64,000 bases of DNA from Chitinophaga sp. GbtcB8 (GTDB lineage Bacteria > Bacteroidota > Bacteroidia > Chitinophagales > Chitinophagaceae): the NCBI RefSeq assembly GCF_019091455.1, contig NZ_JAGXJN010000033.1:40358-104357 (forward strand). Reading direction: 5' to 3'. Made by a program: the position numbers and the translations under genes. Under the pieces are notes generated by a model. It worked only from the letters and a program-made list of their open reading frames with translations, did not search any database and was not told where the DNA came from. Below are positions 52,030-61,751 of the stretch, in pieces (the first letter of the stretch is position 1; the number at the start of each line of letters is the position of its first letter).

Positions 52030-55000
52030 TTATATTCCGACTTTTAATGAAAGCGTAAATTGTTTTTGTATAGGCTGCGCCACCCCACCGGAGTTAAAGA
52101 ATTCCGGGTCCTGCCCTTTCAGCTTTTTATCTGCATAAATGAGCCAGGGATTGATGGCGGCGGCTGTGATGGCGGCATTGGTTAAGCCAATGCGTTTGAT
52201 CAGCGGCTGCGGCATCTGGTAGGTGAGCGATACTGTTTTTAAGCGGATAAAATCGCCTTTGGCTATTCTTTCTGTTGAATAGTTATAGTTATTGTAAGGG
52301 TGAGATCCGTTAAACACCAGCTGCTCAAAGGCATCTGCAATGGAGGGCACCTGTGTGGCCTTCTGATCGCCGGGCATTACCCAACGGTCATAAAACTCCC
52401 GGGGCATGGCATCCAGATCCGTGTAGGTGGATTTAAACGCCGGGTACAGGCGGATCTTGTTACCCCATTGGTACGTGAAAAATATATTTAAGGAAAGCGC
52501 TTTGTAATGGAAGGTGTTGGAGAAACCACCGTTCACCGGCGGATCTACCGGGCCCGCATATACGAGGTATTGCGTGTTCAGGTCCTGCAGGTATACATCG
52601 GATTTATTTTCGCCATGCTCATTCACGAAGGTGGGCACGCCGGTATTACTATTCAGCCCCTTGTATTGCAGGGAGAATAAGCTCCGCACAGGATACCCTT
52701 CCTTATTGCCGCCTTCTGCTACTACCAGGTCAAAAATGGAGGGTATGTTCTTGGCATTGGTGATCTTGTTGGTGTTGTAGCCAAAGGTTACATTGGTACG
52801 CCAGCCCCAGTCTTTGCGGCGGATGATCTCCCCTCCTACCATCAGCTCCACACCTTTGGAGCTCATATCCGCATAGTTGGCTGCCTTCATTGTTTCGCCG
52901 CCTATACCGGAGGTTTTGATAATGCTGATGAGATCAAAGCTGCGCCGGGTGTAGAGGTCCAGGTTCACAGATAAACGCCTGTCAAATAAACCCGCGTCCA
53001 GCCCCAGGTTGGTGGTGTATAATTTTTCCCAGGTAAGATCATCGTTCTGCAGGTGCGATAAAGCGATCACAGACTCCACTTCGTTCAGGTGCGGACGGTT
53101 GGTGTTAATGGTTTGGTATACGATATTGGAGTTGGTGGCAGGCCCCATACTGGCCGTTAGGCCGTAACTGGCTCTCAGCGTCAGGTAGTCAACCACGTTT
53201 ACCCTTTGCATAAAAGCTTCCCTGTCCACATTCCATGAGCCTGCCACGCTCCAAGTAGGTAACCAACGCGCCTTGCGGGACTGCCCAAGACGGTTAGACC
53301 CATCGTACCTTGCCGTGCCTGTGAGGTTATATTTACCATCATAGGCATAAGTACCGGTTGCATAAAAAGCGGCAAAGCGGTCATAGTCTTTGCTCATGCC
53401 GTAATAAGGAAAATTTCCTTCTATGGTTTGTTTAAGGATACGGTAGTCAATGAAGGGTACACCGCCGTTGTTGTACTGGTAGCCGTAACCGGTGTTGGAT
53501 GATGCCTGACGGTCGGCATACTTCACCTGCTGGCCTACCAGCACATTCACGTTATGCTTATCTGAAAATGTATTGGTGTACGTTAAGCTGTTGCGGAAAT
53601 CGTAGTTCACCAGCTGATCTTCCGAACGGTTGTAAAAGCCGCCATAGGGCAGCACTACAATGGGCTGACCGTCCGGGTTATCCGGATCACGGTACAGGAA
53701 CTTGTTGTTGGCTGCAATGGTGGCGTTGCCGTTAGCGCGGTAGGCATTGGCCATGTTGGCATTTTCTGTGATCTGGTGCTCGCGGGATGACTTTACATAC
53801 CGTAACGCACCTACGAACTCATAACGCAGGTGATCATTGAGCTTGAAGGCCAGATCGCCCTGCAGGCGCAGATCGATCATGTTCAGGCTCAGGTAGTTGT
53901 TCTGCAGCTCGTTAATGATGTTGAAGGGGGCAAAGTTCCTTCTGAAATATTCCAGGTTGCCCTGCTCATCATAAGCGGTTAAGGTGCGGCTGGTATTCAG
54001 GGAGTAGCTGAACGGGTTAATATCAAACTCGCGGTCATACTGCCCTTCTACCGGGTTGCTGGTGCGCGACAATGCGCCGGGGGCACGTTGCTGGCGTACA
54101 GAACCTAAGGTGGAGAAACCGGCTGAAAGCCGGTCAGAAAATTTATAGTTATTGCGGTAGTTCATGGTGTACCGGGTGACCTTATCCCCAATGGTCCAGC
54201 CGTTATCACTGTAATAGCTGGTGGAGAAATAGGACTGCGATTTTTCTGTACCACTGGAAATGCTGACGGAGTGTTCCTGTATAAAGTTGTTGCGGAACAG
54301 GAGGTCAAACCAATCGGTGTTGGTTTTGCCGTAGCGCATTAAAAAGGCGCGCAGGGCTTCCGGGGTATTTTCCAGTGGGATGTTGCCGGCATCGTCCCCG
54401 TTCAGGCGCTCGTACATTTTGCCGAACACGCCAACATCGCCCCGGGAAAGGATGTTGGAGCTAAGGATGCCTTTGCGTTCCAGCTCGCCCAGCACAGACA
54501 TTTGCTGTGCGGAGTTCATGATATTAAAATTGCCGTAGGTAGGTTTCAGCTGGGTGCTGAAGTTGCCCGTGTAGGTTACCACGGGTTTGCCTACACGTCC
54601 TTTTTTGGTGGTGATCACCACTACGCCGTTCATGGCGCGCGCGCCATATAACGCCGTAGCGGCGGCATCTTTCAGGATGTCGAAGCTTTCAATATCATTG
54701 GAGTTAAGGCCTGCAACGGCGGATCCCAGCAAGGTGGTAGGGTCACCGCTGGACAGCTGATCATTGGATATATTCACCACATCTTCCAGCACCACACCAT
54801 CTACTACCCACAGGGGCTTGTTATCCCCGTTAATAGAGGTAGCGCCGCGCACGCGTACTTTAGGCGCGGTGCCAAATGTACCGGACACGTTCTGGATGGC
54901 CACACCGGCAACGCGGCCTTCCAGCATACGGCTTACATCCACCAACCCGTCCATCTTGGCATCTTCCATTTTTAAGCGAGTGGCGGCGCCGGAGAATTTG

Positions 55001-55695
55001 TTCTTATCTATATTCTGAAAGCCGGTTACCACCACTTCATTTAAGCGTGTAGGCTTTTCCGTTAATTGTATGGCCAGTGTTCCGCCTTTGTAGGTGGACA
55101 GGTTCAGCTCTTCCTGCTTATAACCGGTGCCGCTGAATACCAGGATGGCATCGCTACTGATGCGTTTAATTTCAAACTCGCCTCTTTCATTGGTCATGGT
55201 ACCGCGGGAAGTACCTTTTACCCCGATGGAAATGCCTACAAGCGGCTCTTTCTTTTCAGAGGTTACCACGCCTTTTACATCAATGGTCTGTTTCTGCTGC
55301 GGGGTGGTAATGGCCCTGATGGATAAGGCTCCTTCAGGACGTATTGTTTTCCGCTCGCTTTTGCGGATAACAACGCGGTCATATACTACGGAGTAAGAAA
55401 GGGAGTACGGCGTAAGCAGCTTATCCAGCAGGGTACCTACTTTTTCATCATGTGCATGCAGGTTTACGCGGTTGGCTTCCAGCGCTTCGGTATTCACATA
55501 TACAAAAGATATGGAGGCCAGGTCTGCAATCCTTTCCAGCGCATCTTTCAGCACTACATCTTTTAATTCGATCGTGATCTTTTTGTCGAGCGCATTTTGC
55601 GCGCTCTTTACGCCTGCTGCAGGGCTTTTCATCACGCCCAGCATGAACAGGAATACCAGTGATAATTTTAAGTAGAGCGTCTTTTTAATGCGCAT
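52030..55695 (-). CDS. SusC/RagA-family TonB-linked outer-membrane transporter with N-terminal STN signalling domain
   Basis: The 1,221-residue protein starts with a signal segment (about 1-30). It has an STN domain (about 40-110, ITIELKDVVLKDALERIADLASISFVYVN), a carboxypeptidase-like regulatory domain (about 135-215, VVTSEKKEPLVGISIGVKGTSRGTMTNERGEFEI), a TonB-box-like LNEVVVTGF, a plug (VAGVAIQNVSGTFG ... RVRGATSINGDNKPLWVVDGVVLEDVV) and a 22-strand-type barrel. The STN domain is the hallmark of receptors that signal to a FecR/FecI pair, both of which lie upstream. It is the first gene of the operon with SusD, peptidase and DUF4302. Confidence 0.95.
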   Translation of the reverse strand: MRIKKTLYLKLSLVFLFMLGVMKSPAAGVKSAQNALDKKITIELKDVVLKDALERIADLASISFVYVNTEALEANRVNLHAHDEKVGTLLDKLLTPYSLSYSVVYDRVVIRKSERKTIRPEGALSIRAITTPQQKQTIDVKGVVTSEKKEPLVGISIGVKGTSRGTMTNERGEFEIKRISSDAILVFSGTGYKQEELNLSTYKGGTLAIQLTEKPTRLNEVVVTGFQNIDKNKFSGAATRLKMEDAKMDGLVDVSRMLEGRVAGVAIQNVSGTFGTAPKVRVRGATSINGDNKPLWVVDGVVLEDVVNISNDQLSSGDPTTLLGSAVAGLNSNDIESFDILKDAAATALYGARAMNGVVVITTKKGRVGKPVVTYTGNFSTQLKPTYGNFNIMNSAQQMSVLGELERKGILSSNILSRGDVGVFGKMYERLNGDDAGNIPLENTPEALRAFLMRYGKTNTDWFDLLFRNNFIQEHSVSISSGTEKSQSYFSTSYYSDNGWTIGDKVTRYTMNYRNNYKFSDRLSAGFSTLGSVRQQRAPGALSRTSNPVEGQYDREFDINPFSYSLNTSRTLTAYDEQGNLEYFRRNFAPFNIINELQNNYLSLNMIDLRLQGDLAFKLNDHLRYEFVGALRYVKSSREHQITENANMANAYRANGNATIAANNKFLYRDPDNPDGQPIVVLPYGGFYNRSEDQLVNYDFRNSLTYTNTFSDKHNVNVLVGQQVKYADRQASSNTGYGYQYNNGGVPFIDYRILKQTIEGNFPYYGMSKDYDRFAAFYATGTYAYDGKYNLTGTARYDGSNRLGQSRKARWLPTWSVAGSWNVDREAFMQRVNVVDYLTLRASYGLTASMGPATNSNIVYQTINTNRPHLNEVESVIALSHLQNDDLTWEKLYTTNLGLDAGLFDRRLSVNLDLYTRRSFDLISIIKTSGIGGETMKAANYADMSSKGVELMVGGEIIRRKDWGWRTNVTFGYNTNKITNAKNIPSIFDLVVAEGGNKEGYPVRSLFSLQYKGLNSNTGVPTFVNEHGENKSDVYLQDLNTQYLVYAGPVDPPVNGGFSNTFHYKALSLNIFFTYQWGNKIRLYPAFKSTYTDLDAMPREFYDRWVMPGDQKATQVPSIADAFEQLVFNGSHPYNNYNYSTERIAKGDFIRLKTVSLTYQMPQPLIKRIGLTNAAITAAAINPWLIYADKKLKGQDPEFFNSGGVAQPIQKQFTLSLKVGI

Positions 55696-56205
55696 GTTTC
55701 ACTTTATTGTATATTAGCATTGAGTACAGCTGGCAGGGCATACCTTCTCCATTAGCGTTCCGTTGGTTGTTCAGAACACTTGTACCGTTAAGGAAATAGG
55801 ATCTCCGTCCCGGACTTCTTAAAGTCCAGGCAATAGTTTAGCGGCTGTAAAACAGCGCAACGTTTTTACGGATTATTAACCTTGTAAAAAATAAGTTGGA
55901 CTAACCGGGTTGCGGTTGTCGTAACAGCTCCATCATTTGATTAGTTTTTTTGGTTGACTCTAATTCTCTGTATTACTTCTATTATGCCACTATGGCTGGT
56001 TACCGGGCAAAGGAAGCCCATTCCGGTTCGTTAAGGAAACCAGACAACAATAGATTCTCTGCAAAACAGGGTTTTTCTGTTTGGATTAACCTTGTCTGTT
56101 AATGGTTACCCCGGATCTGACAATAGGGAAATTTTCATACTGGCGATTAGTTTGGTTTTCAATTCAACTAGGTTTTCTTCTACTGTGTTATTTGCTGTAA
56201 CTTTC
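55696..56205. other. 510-bp intergenic region between fecR-like and susC-like genes
   Basis: No gene is seen. On the plus strand the 11-mer ATTAACCTTGT occurs twice (55875-55885 and 56085-56095), so its complement could be a repeated regulator site in front of susC. The promoter recognised by the upstream ECF factor is expected here, but I could not assign clear -33 and -7 elements. Confidence 0.45.
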
Positions 56206-57225
56206 TTATAAACAGCTGCCACCGGTTATTGTGTAGCTGTTAGTACTACTGTCCTTGCGTATGTTCGCGTTTAATGATATTGCGATCAAAGTAAGCGCTT
56301 TATCTATATCATCGGTTGTGTTAAAATCACCGTTAAACACGCAATGGCGGATCCTTTCGTGGGTAATGATGGTGGTATTATAATACCGCTCCAGGTCACT
56401 GACCACTTTATCCAGCGTTACGCCTTTGTACATGAACTTACCGGAGCGTTTTTGCGCATAAAAGCGGGCATCGTCTTCAGCATCCAGCATTTGCAGCTGG
56501 TCGGTTGCTTTGCTGTATACTGCGCTTTTGTTGGCGGTAATGATCATTGCCTGATCCCTTCCTGCGGTTTGGCCTTTTGCCTGTACCTGTACGCGGCCGC
56601 TTACTACTACTACCCTTGCGGCGCCGGCGTCCCTGGCTTCTATATTAAAAGAGGTGGCCAGCACCGTGGTATTTATGAGGGAGGAATGAATAACAAAGGG
56701 TTGTTTATCATTATGCGCTACCTCAAAATACGCTTCTCCTATTAAGCTTACCTCCCGCGTATCTTCACTAAAGCTCCCGGGATATTCCAGCGTGGAACCG
56801 GGTTCCAGCGATACCAGCGATCCATCCGGCAGCTTTATTGTTTTACGTTCGTTATTTGTTGCTACCACCTGTGGTTTAACAGACTGGCGGGTAAGGGTGT
56901 AAAAACCGATACCTGCTACTAACAAAATGGCTGCTGCCGCTGCTGCCCACCATGTATACACCCTGGCCGTATTCCTTTTGGGTTGTGAAAGGTGTGGCGC
57001 GGGTATATCCATATCCCGGTGAATGCGCTCTAAAAGATCTTCTGCAACTTTCCTGTTGAGGGTATGTTTTACAGTCTCCAGGTCAGTATTGAATTCTTCT
57101 GCGGCTAATGCTTCAAGCTCTGAAAGATCGTTCTCATCCAAATACTGCAGCATCCATTCTTTCTCAGCAATCGTCCATTCCTCTGTATGTAATAAATGCC
57201 TGAGATATTCCTTCCTATTGTGCAC
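56206..57225 (-). CDS. FecR-family anti-sigma factor
   Basis: The start is GTG at 57223-57225; an in-frame stop lies only four codons upstream, and the next ATG is 24 codons in. The 339-residue protein has an N-terminal cytosolic helical part (about 1-80), one membrane helix (about 90-112, WWAAAAAAILLVAGIGFYTL), a FecR domain (about 120-225, TIKLPDGSLVSLEPGSTLEYPGSF ... VSLIGEAYFEVAHNDKQPF) and a DUF4974 domain (about 255-335, FMYKGVTLDKVVSDLERYYNTTII). It should hold the ECF sigma factor encoded upstream until the STN domain of the SusC protein signals. Confidence 0.94.
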   Translation of the reverse strand: MHNRKEYLRHLLHTEEWTIAEKEWMLQYLDENDLSELEALAAEEFNTDLETVKHTLNRKVAEDLLERIHRDMDIPAPHLSQPKRNTARVYTWWAAAAAAILLVAGIGFYTLTRQSVKPQVVATNNERKTIKLPDGSLVSLEPGSTLEYPGSFSEDTREVSLIGEAYFEVAHNDKQPFVIHSSLINTTVLATSFNIEARDAGAARVVVVSGRVQVQAKGQTAGRDQAMIITANKSAVYSKATDQLQMLDAEDDARFYAQKRSGKFMYKGVTLDKVVSDLERYYNTTIITHERIRHCVFNGDFNTTDDIDKALTLIAISLNANIRKDSSTNSYTITGGSCL

Positions 57226-57344
57226 GCTGTCGGTTGTTTAATTTAAATACAATGAAGTGTAAAAAAAGGGTGGGTGTTCCTTCCAGAAAATTTCATATAT
57301 TATTTAGAATAATACGAAACAGGGTGTTCCTGATGTGCTGACCT

Positions 57345-57935
57345 TCACCAGTCGCGGTTCAGGAAAAGAAGGAATAACAGGACATACCTGTGTTCTGCGT
57401 TCTTCTGAATGTAGTCATTGAGTTTAACCATGGCTGCGGATAGATGTTCTTTGACAGTATTACGGGAAATATTAAGCTCATTGGCTACTTCCTCATAGGT
57501 TTTGCCTTCCAGCTTACAAAGGGTTACAATACGGCGGCGCTGGGGCGATAGTTCTGCGATGGCCTGCTCCAGTAAATGGTATTGCACCTCCTGCAGGACT
57601 TTACGGTCCGTTCCGGATTCTTCACCCGGAGCAAGGGCCAGGAGCTTCTGGTGAAAGGTTTGTTCACGCAGCTTCTTGCGGCTGTAATTCACAGACAGAT
57701 TAAAACTGATCACAAACAACCAGCCTGCTACTGACTGCGATGCCTTGATCTCCTGCCTTTTTTCCCACAGCTTTATAAAAACCTCCTGTAAAATGTCTTC
57801 TGCAACTACTGTCTCTTTCACGAGCTTCAGGATGTTGCGATAAACTACTTCGTGATACTTCCAGTACAGGGTATCAAACGCGGCTACTTCATTTTCGTGT
57901 AACCGTTCTACTAATACTGCATCTAATGTGTTCAT
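57345..57935 (-). CDS. ECF RNA polymerase sigma factor, FecI-like (Bacteroidota family 1)
   Basis: The ATG at 57935 (MNTLDAVLVERLHENEVAAFDTLYWKYHE) is preferred; the frame can be read 26 codons further up but only from a TTG. Region 2 has VVAEDILQEVFIKLWEKRQEIKASQSVAGWLFVISFNLSVNYSRKKL. Region 4 has IAELSPQRRRIVTLCKLEGKTYEEVANELNISRNTVKEHLSAAMVKLNDYI. It is followed 119 bp later by the FecR gene and then the STN-type susC, the usual FecI-FecR-receptor order. Confidence 0.94.
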   Translation of the reverse strand: MNTLDAVLVERLHENEVAAFDTLYWKYHEVVYRNILKLVKETVVAEDILQEVFIKLWEKRQEIKASQSVAGWLFVISFNLSVNYSRKKLREQTFHQKLLALAPGEESGTDRKVLQEVQYHLLEQAIAELSPQRRRIVTLCKLEGKTYEEVANELNISRNTVKEHLSAAMVKLNDYIQKNAEHRYVLLFLLFLNRDW

Positions 57936-58169
57936 GTCGGCATTTGGTTGTAAAAGCAGTCCCGCTTCCCCCAAAGCATTGTTCCCTCTTTTTACATCAT
58001 AAAATAGTGACAATTCTGATCACTTTATAACAAAAATTTAAATTAAAATATTTGCAAATGTGCTTTGCGTTGATAAGTATGTCCTTCCAAGTCCGGGATA
58101 ACACTAAAGTGGGGGTGGTGGGATAAACGGTCCTAATTGCCTATTTTGAACGGACAAACAGTTGAATTT

Positions 58170-60614
58170 ATGATAAGAAGGACCCTATTACTATGGATTT
58201 TTTTCCTGGTATGTACTATATCGTATGCCCAGGAACGTTACACTTTTACCAGGGGCCTGATCAGCGGGCCCAGTCATCAATACGGGCGTCAGGCGCTGTT
58301 CACCGATCCCCTGGCCTACCAGTTATACACCGGGCAGCTTAGCACACCGGCAGCCGGCAGCAGCGTTCCTGGTTTGGACAATACACCAGGCAGCTGGAAA
58401 TCTATTGAGGCCGACAGCGCCGGTATGTTCAAAGGCCGCCTGATTAACAACGGGTACCTCTACCTTACATATAATGCGCCTGCGGCGCAAACAGCCGTGC
58501 TGAATATTTCCGGGCACCAGATGGTGTATGTGAACGGGGAACCGCATGCCGGCGATATTTACCGCTACGGCTGGATGTATACTCCCGTACAGCTGAAGAA
58601 AGGGCTGAATGAATTTTACGTACGCACGGCCCGCAGCTTTGGACGGCAGGGAATACAGGCACAGCTGCTGTTTCCCCCTAAACCCGTGTACCTGAGCACC
58701 GCAGATTCTACCCTGCCGTTTATTGTAAGCGGTAAAACCAATACAGAGCTATGGGGCGCAGTAGTGGTTATTAACACCAGCAAACAAGCCCTGAAAGGCT
58801 TACAGATCAGCGCCGGCATACAGGGCAAAGAAGTGGTAAGCACCCTGCCGGACATTGCGCCCATGACCACCCGCAAAGTGGGCTTTAAAATGGATGCCAG
58901 CCAGCTGCAGCAGAAAGGCACGGCCTCCTGTACACTGATACTAACGGGCAGCAATAAACGAAATATAGACCAGCGGAATATTACCTTACAGGTGGTGAAC
59001 CCCGGCGATCATTATACCAGCACCTTTGTAAGCCAGATAGACGGCAGTGTGCAATACTACAGCGTATCGCCACAGGAAGGCAGCACCGGCGGCGCCCCTG
59101 CCCTGTTCCTTTCCGTGCATGGCGCAGAAGTACAGTCCATAAACCAGGCCCGCGCCTACAAGCAAAAAGACTGGGGTGTGCTGGTAGCGCCTACTAACCG
59201 CCGCCCCCGCGGTTTTAACTGGGAAGACTGGGGCCGGCTTGATGCGCTGGAAGTGCTGGATATTGCGAAGCAAACATTCTCCCCAGACCCTACTAAAATA
59301 TATTTAACCGGCCACTCTATGGGCGGGCATGGCAGCTGGTACCTGGGCGCCACCTATCCCGGCAAATGGGCGGCTGTGGCGCCTTGTTCCGGTTACCCAA
59401 CCCTAACAGGTTACGGATCTGCCGACGGGCTGATACCGGACTCCCCGAAAAATAATACGGAAAAGATCTTGCTGCGCGCCAGCAACCCCAGTAACGTGCT
59501 AAAGCTGGCCAATAATTACAAAGCGGCAGGTGTGTACGTATTACACGGTGATAGCGATAAAGTGGTTTCTGTTGAATATGCGCGGCAGATGAAACGCGTG
59601 CTGTCCGGTTTTCATGCTGACTTCAGCTATTATGAGTACCCGGGCGGCGAGCACTGGTACGGCGATAAGTGCGTGGACTGGCCGCCGCTGTTCCAGTTCC
59701 TGCAATGGCATACCATTTTGCCGGACAGCAGCTGGCAGCATATTGATTTTACCACGGCCAACCCCGCCATCTCTTCCGGCATGCGCTGGGCGCATATTCT
59801 GCAGCAACAACACTCGCTGGAATACAGCCGCATACAGCTGCACCGCAGTGAGGACCACCGCAGCATAACCGGTACTACTGATAACGTAGCTACGTTAGCG
59901 TTAGACCTGAAAGATATGCCTGCTGGGACTATTACGATCACGCTGGATGGCACTCCGCTAACGATCACGAAATCAGACACGGTGGTTTATTTACATAAAC
60001 AGGCACAATGGGCCGTTGGCACATTACCTGCTGCTACTGAAAAAGGCCCGCAACGTAATGGCACCCTGAAAGAAGCCTTTAACCACCACATGGTATTTGT
60101 GTACGGCACCAGCGGCAATGCTGCAGAAAATGAGTGGGCGTATAATAAAGCCCGCTATGATGCAGAAACCTGGTACTACCGCGGCAACGGCGCCGTGGAC
60201 CTGGTGGCTGATAAAGATTTTAAGGCTGCTGCCTACCCTGACCAGGGCATTGTTCTATACGGCCATGCCGGCAGTAATAAAGCATGGAATGCTTTACTGA
60301 AAAACTGCCCTATACAGGTGAACCGCGGGCAGCTGCAGGTGGGTGCACAACAGTACACTGGCGACGCGCTGGCCGCCTATTTTGTATGGCCACGGCAGGA
60401 CAGTAAAACGGCCAGTATTGCCGTGATCAGCGGCACGGGCATAACAGGGCTGCATGCCGCGGAAGCAAACCAGTATTTTGCGGGTGGCAGTGGGTTCCCG
60501 GATTATATGATCTTTAGCGCAGAGCTGATGAAAGGGGGGATTGAGGCGATTAAGACGGCAGGGTTTTATGATAATGAGTGGAGGGTGAAAGAAGAGGAGC
60601 AGGTTAGGAATTAA
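58170..60614 (+). CDS. Secreted S9-type alpha/beta hydrolase (prolyl-oligopeptidase-like)
   Basis: The ATG at 58170 (MIRRTLLLWIFFLVCTISYAQ) starts a signal peptide; codons upstream are poor. The 814-residue protein has an N-terminal beta-rich part (about 20-290) and an alpha/beta hydrolase domain (about 290-520) with nucleophile Ser383 in GHSMGGHGSW, acid Asp461 or Asp463 in HGDSDK and His495 in PGGEHWYGD. A C-terminal region of about 290 residues lacks a known fold; no T9SS tail is seen. Esterase or peptidase activity is possible. It is divergent from the sigma factor gene and ends at a shared terminator. Confidence 0.85.
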   Translation: MIRRTLLLWIFFLVCTISYAQERYTFTRGLISGPSHQYGRQALFTDPLAYQLYTGQLSTPAAGSSVPGLDNTPGSWKSIEADSAGMFKGRLINNGYLYLTYNAPAAQTAVLNISGHQMVYVNGEPHAGDIYRYGWMYTPVQLKKGLNEFYVRTARSFGRQGIQAQLLFPPKPVYLSTADSTLPFIVSGKTNTELWGAVVVINTSKQALKGLQISAGIQGKEVVSTLPDIAPMTTRKVGFKMDASQLQQKGTASCTLILTGSNKRNIDQRNITLQVVNPGDHYTSTFVSQIDGSVQYYSVSPQEGSTGGAPALFLSVHGAEVQSINQARAYKQKDWGVLVAPTNRRPRGFNWEDWGRLDALEVLDIAKQTFSPDPTKIYLTGHSMGGHGSWYLGATYPGKWAAVAPCSGYPTLTGYGSADGLIPDSPKNNTEKILLRASNPSNVLKLANNYKAAGVYVLHGDSDKVVSVEYARQMKRVLSGFHADFSYYEYPGGEHWYGDKCVDWPPLFQFLQWHTILPDSSWQHIDFTTANPAISSGMRWAHILQQQHSLEYSRIQLHRSEDHRSITGTTDNVATLALDLKDMPAGTITITLDGTPLTITKSDTVVYLHKQAQWAVGTLPAATEKGPQRNGTLKEAFNHHMVFVYGTSGNAAENEWAYNKARYDAETWYYRGNGAVDLVADKDFKAAAYPDQGIVLYGHAGSNKAWNALLKNCPIQVNRGQLQVGAQQYTGDALAAYFVWPRQDSKTASIAVISGTGITGLHAAEANQYFAGGSGFPDYMIFSAELMKGGIEAIKTAGFYDNEWRVKEEEQVRN

Positions 60615-60731
60615 TAATTGATGATTAATATATTCCCTGCGACATCGTATATAATTTTGGTGTAGCAGCAAATTAGAATTTTACTCCGGAGAATGGCTGC
60701 TTAAATTATCAAGTCTACATTAGTAAATAAT

Positions 60732-60771
60732 ACAAGGGTTCATCCTCTGCGCACAGATGATGAACCCTTGT
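60732..60771. terminator. Bidirectional rho-independent terminator
   Basis: A perfect 13-bp stem (ACAAGGGTTCATC at 60732-60744, GATGAACCCTTGT at 60759-60771) with a 14-base loop is followed by TCTTTATAA on the plus strand. It lies between the convergent S9-type hydrolase and the 224-codon gene. Confidence 0.92.
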
Positions 60772-60790
60772 TCTTTATAATAACATTTAC

Positions 60791-61465
60791 TTACTGATAC
60801 AACCTTAGCTTCCCGATCAGCGTTTTGCCTTCCGGTGTGGTTACATTCACAATGTACACCCCATCTGTATACCGGCCGGATAAACGGAAACGTTCGCCTT
60901 TCAGCACTTCCCGTTGTATTTCTTTACCCTGGCTGTTTTGCACAGTGAGCAGGCTGCCATCCCAGTTCTCTTTGCCCTGCAATAACAGCTCGCCGGTTTC
61001 TGCGTTGGCGGTTAATTGCAGCTTTACGGCTTTGGCAGGTACATCTACATATCCAATATCATCACCAATAGCCTGGCGGCGCTGGCAGTTGCTAACGGTA
61101 ACGGTAATGGCATCGCGGCCACGTTCTTCCGTATACAGCTCTGAAGCAGCATAATACACGGTGGTTTCTGTGGGATTTACCTTAAAGGTGCTGCCGGTGT
61201 GTAATAGCTTACCGCCTTTAGGAGCATCGTACCATAGGGTTTCGGGGAAAACATGACCAGAAGTGGCGATCAGCACGGCATTGTCGCCAGCGCAGATGCT
61301 GAATTGCTCATAGGGGATCTGCAGGTTCAGCTCATTGGTCCAGTTGGCGTGCGTTAGAACGCGGTGGTTGTTGGAACCCTGGGCATTGGCAATGCAGGGG
61401 CTGGTGAGGGCCAGCAGCAACGCGGATATTAAACGCACAGCGCTGCGATTAAATGAATTTTCCAT
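60791..61465 (-). CDS. Small secreted protein with Ig-like domain and T9SS type A-like tail
   Basis: A signal peptide (cleavage near IANAQ, residue 29) precedes an Ig-like segment (about 50-125: FSICAGDNAVLIATSGHVFPETLWYDAPKGGKLLHTGSTFKVNPTETTVYYAASEL). A C-terminal part of about 75 residues (VKLQLTANAETGELLLQGKENWDGSLLTVQNSQGKEIQREVLKG ... YTDGVYIVNVTTPEGKTLIGKLRLYQ) looks like a Por-secretion type A sorting domain. The total is 224 aa. The role is unknown. Confidence 0.8.
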   Translation of the reverse strand: MENSFNRSAVRLISALLLALTSPCIANAQGSNNHRVLTHANWTNELNLQIPYEQFSICAGDNAVLIATSGHVFPETLWYDAPKGGKLLHTGSTFKVNPTETTVYYAASELYTEERGRDAITVTVSNCQRRQAIGDDIGYVDVPAKAVKLQLTANAETGELLLQGKENWDGSLLTVQNSQGKEIQREVLKGERFRLSGRYTDGVYIVNVTTPEGKTLIGKLRLYQ

Positions 61466-61699
61466 GATATTAAAAAATTTAAACGGGGCTGCTAAAAGGA
61501 TGCTTTTGTATCAGATAGAGCGAATAGACTATAACGTTTCAATTGTTTTGGCGTTTCATATTTCTGTTGAATGGTTAAACCTTACAATGTGCATCTTTTT
61601 AACGGTCTCAATAAAAGTGTAGCTAATTTAAGAAGATTTATAACACCAACCACCTACATAAACGGGTAGGTTTATAAAAAAGGGGTTTACAAAACAAAA

Positions 61700-61725
61700 C
61701 GGCCGTATCATAAATGATACAGCCG
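61700..61725 (-). terminator. Rho-independent terminator after the 131-codon lipoprotein gene
   Basis: CGGC-C-GTATCA (61700-61710) pairs with TGATAC-A-GCCG (61715-61725) with one mismatch and a TAAA loop. On the minus strand GTTTTGTTTTG follows. It lies 26 bp past the stop at 61752. The 61466-61751 stretch holds nothing else clear. Confidence 0.85.
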
Positions 61726-61751
61726 CTATATTTTTGATTTAACCGGTAAAA

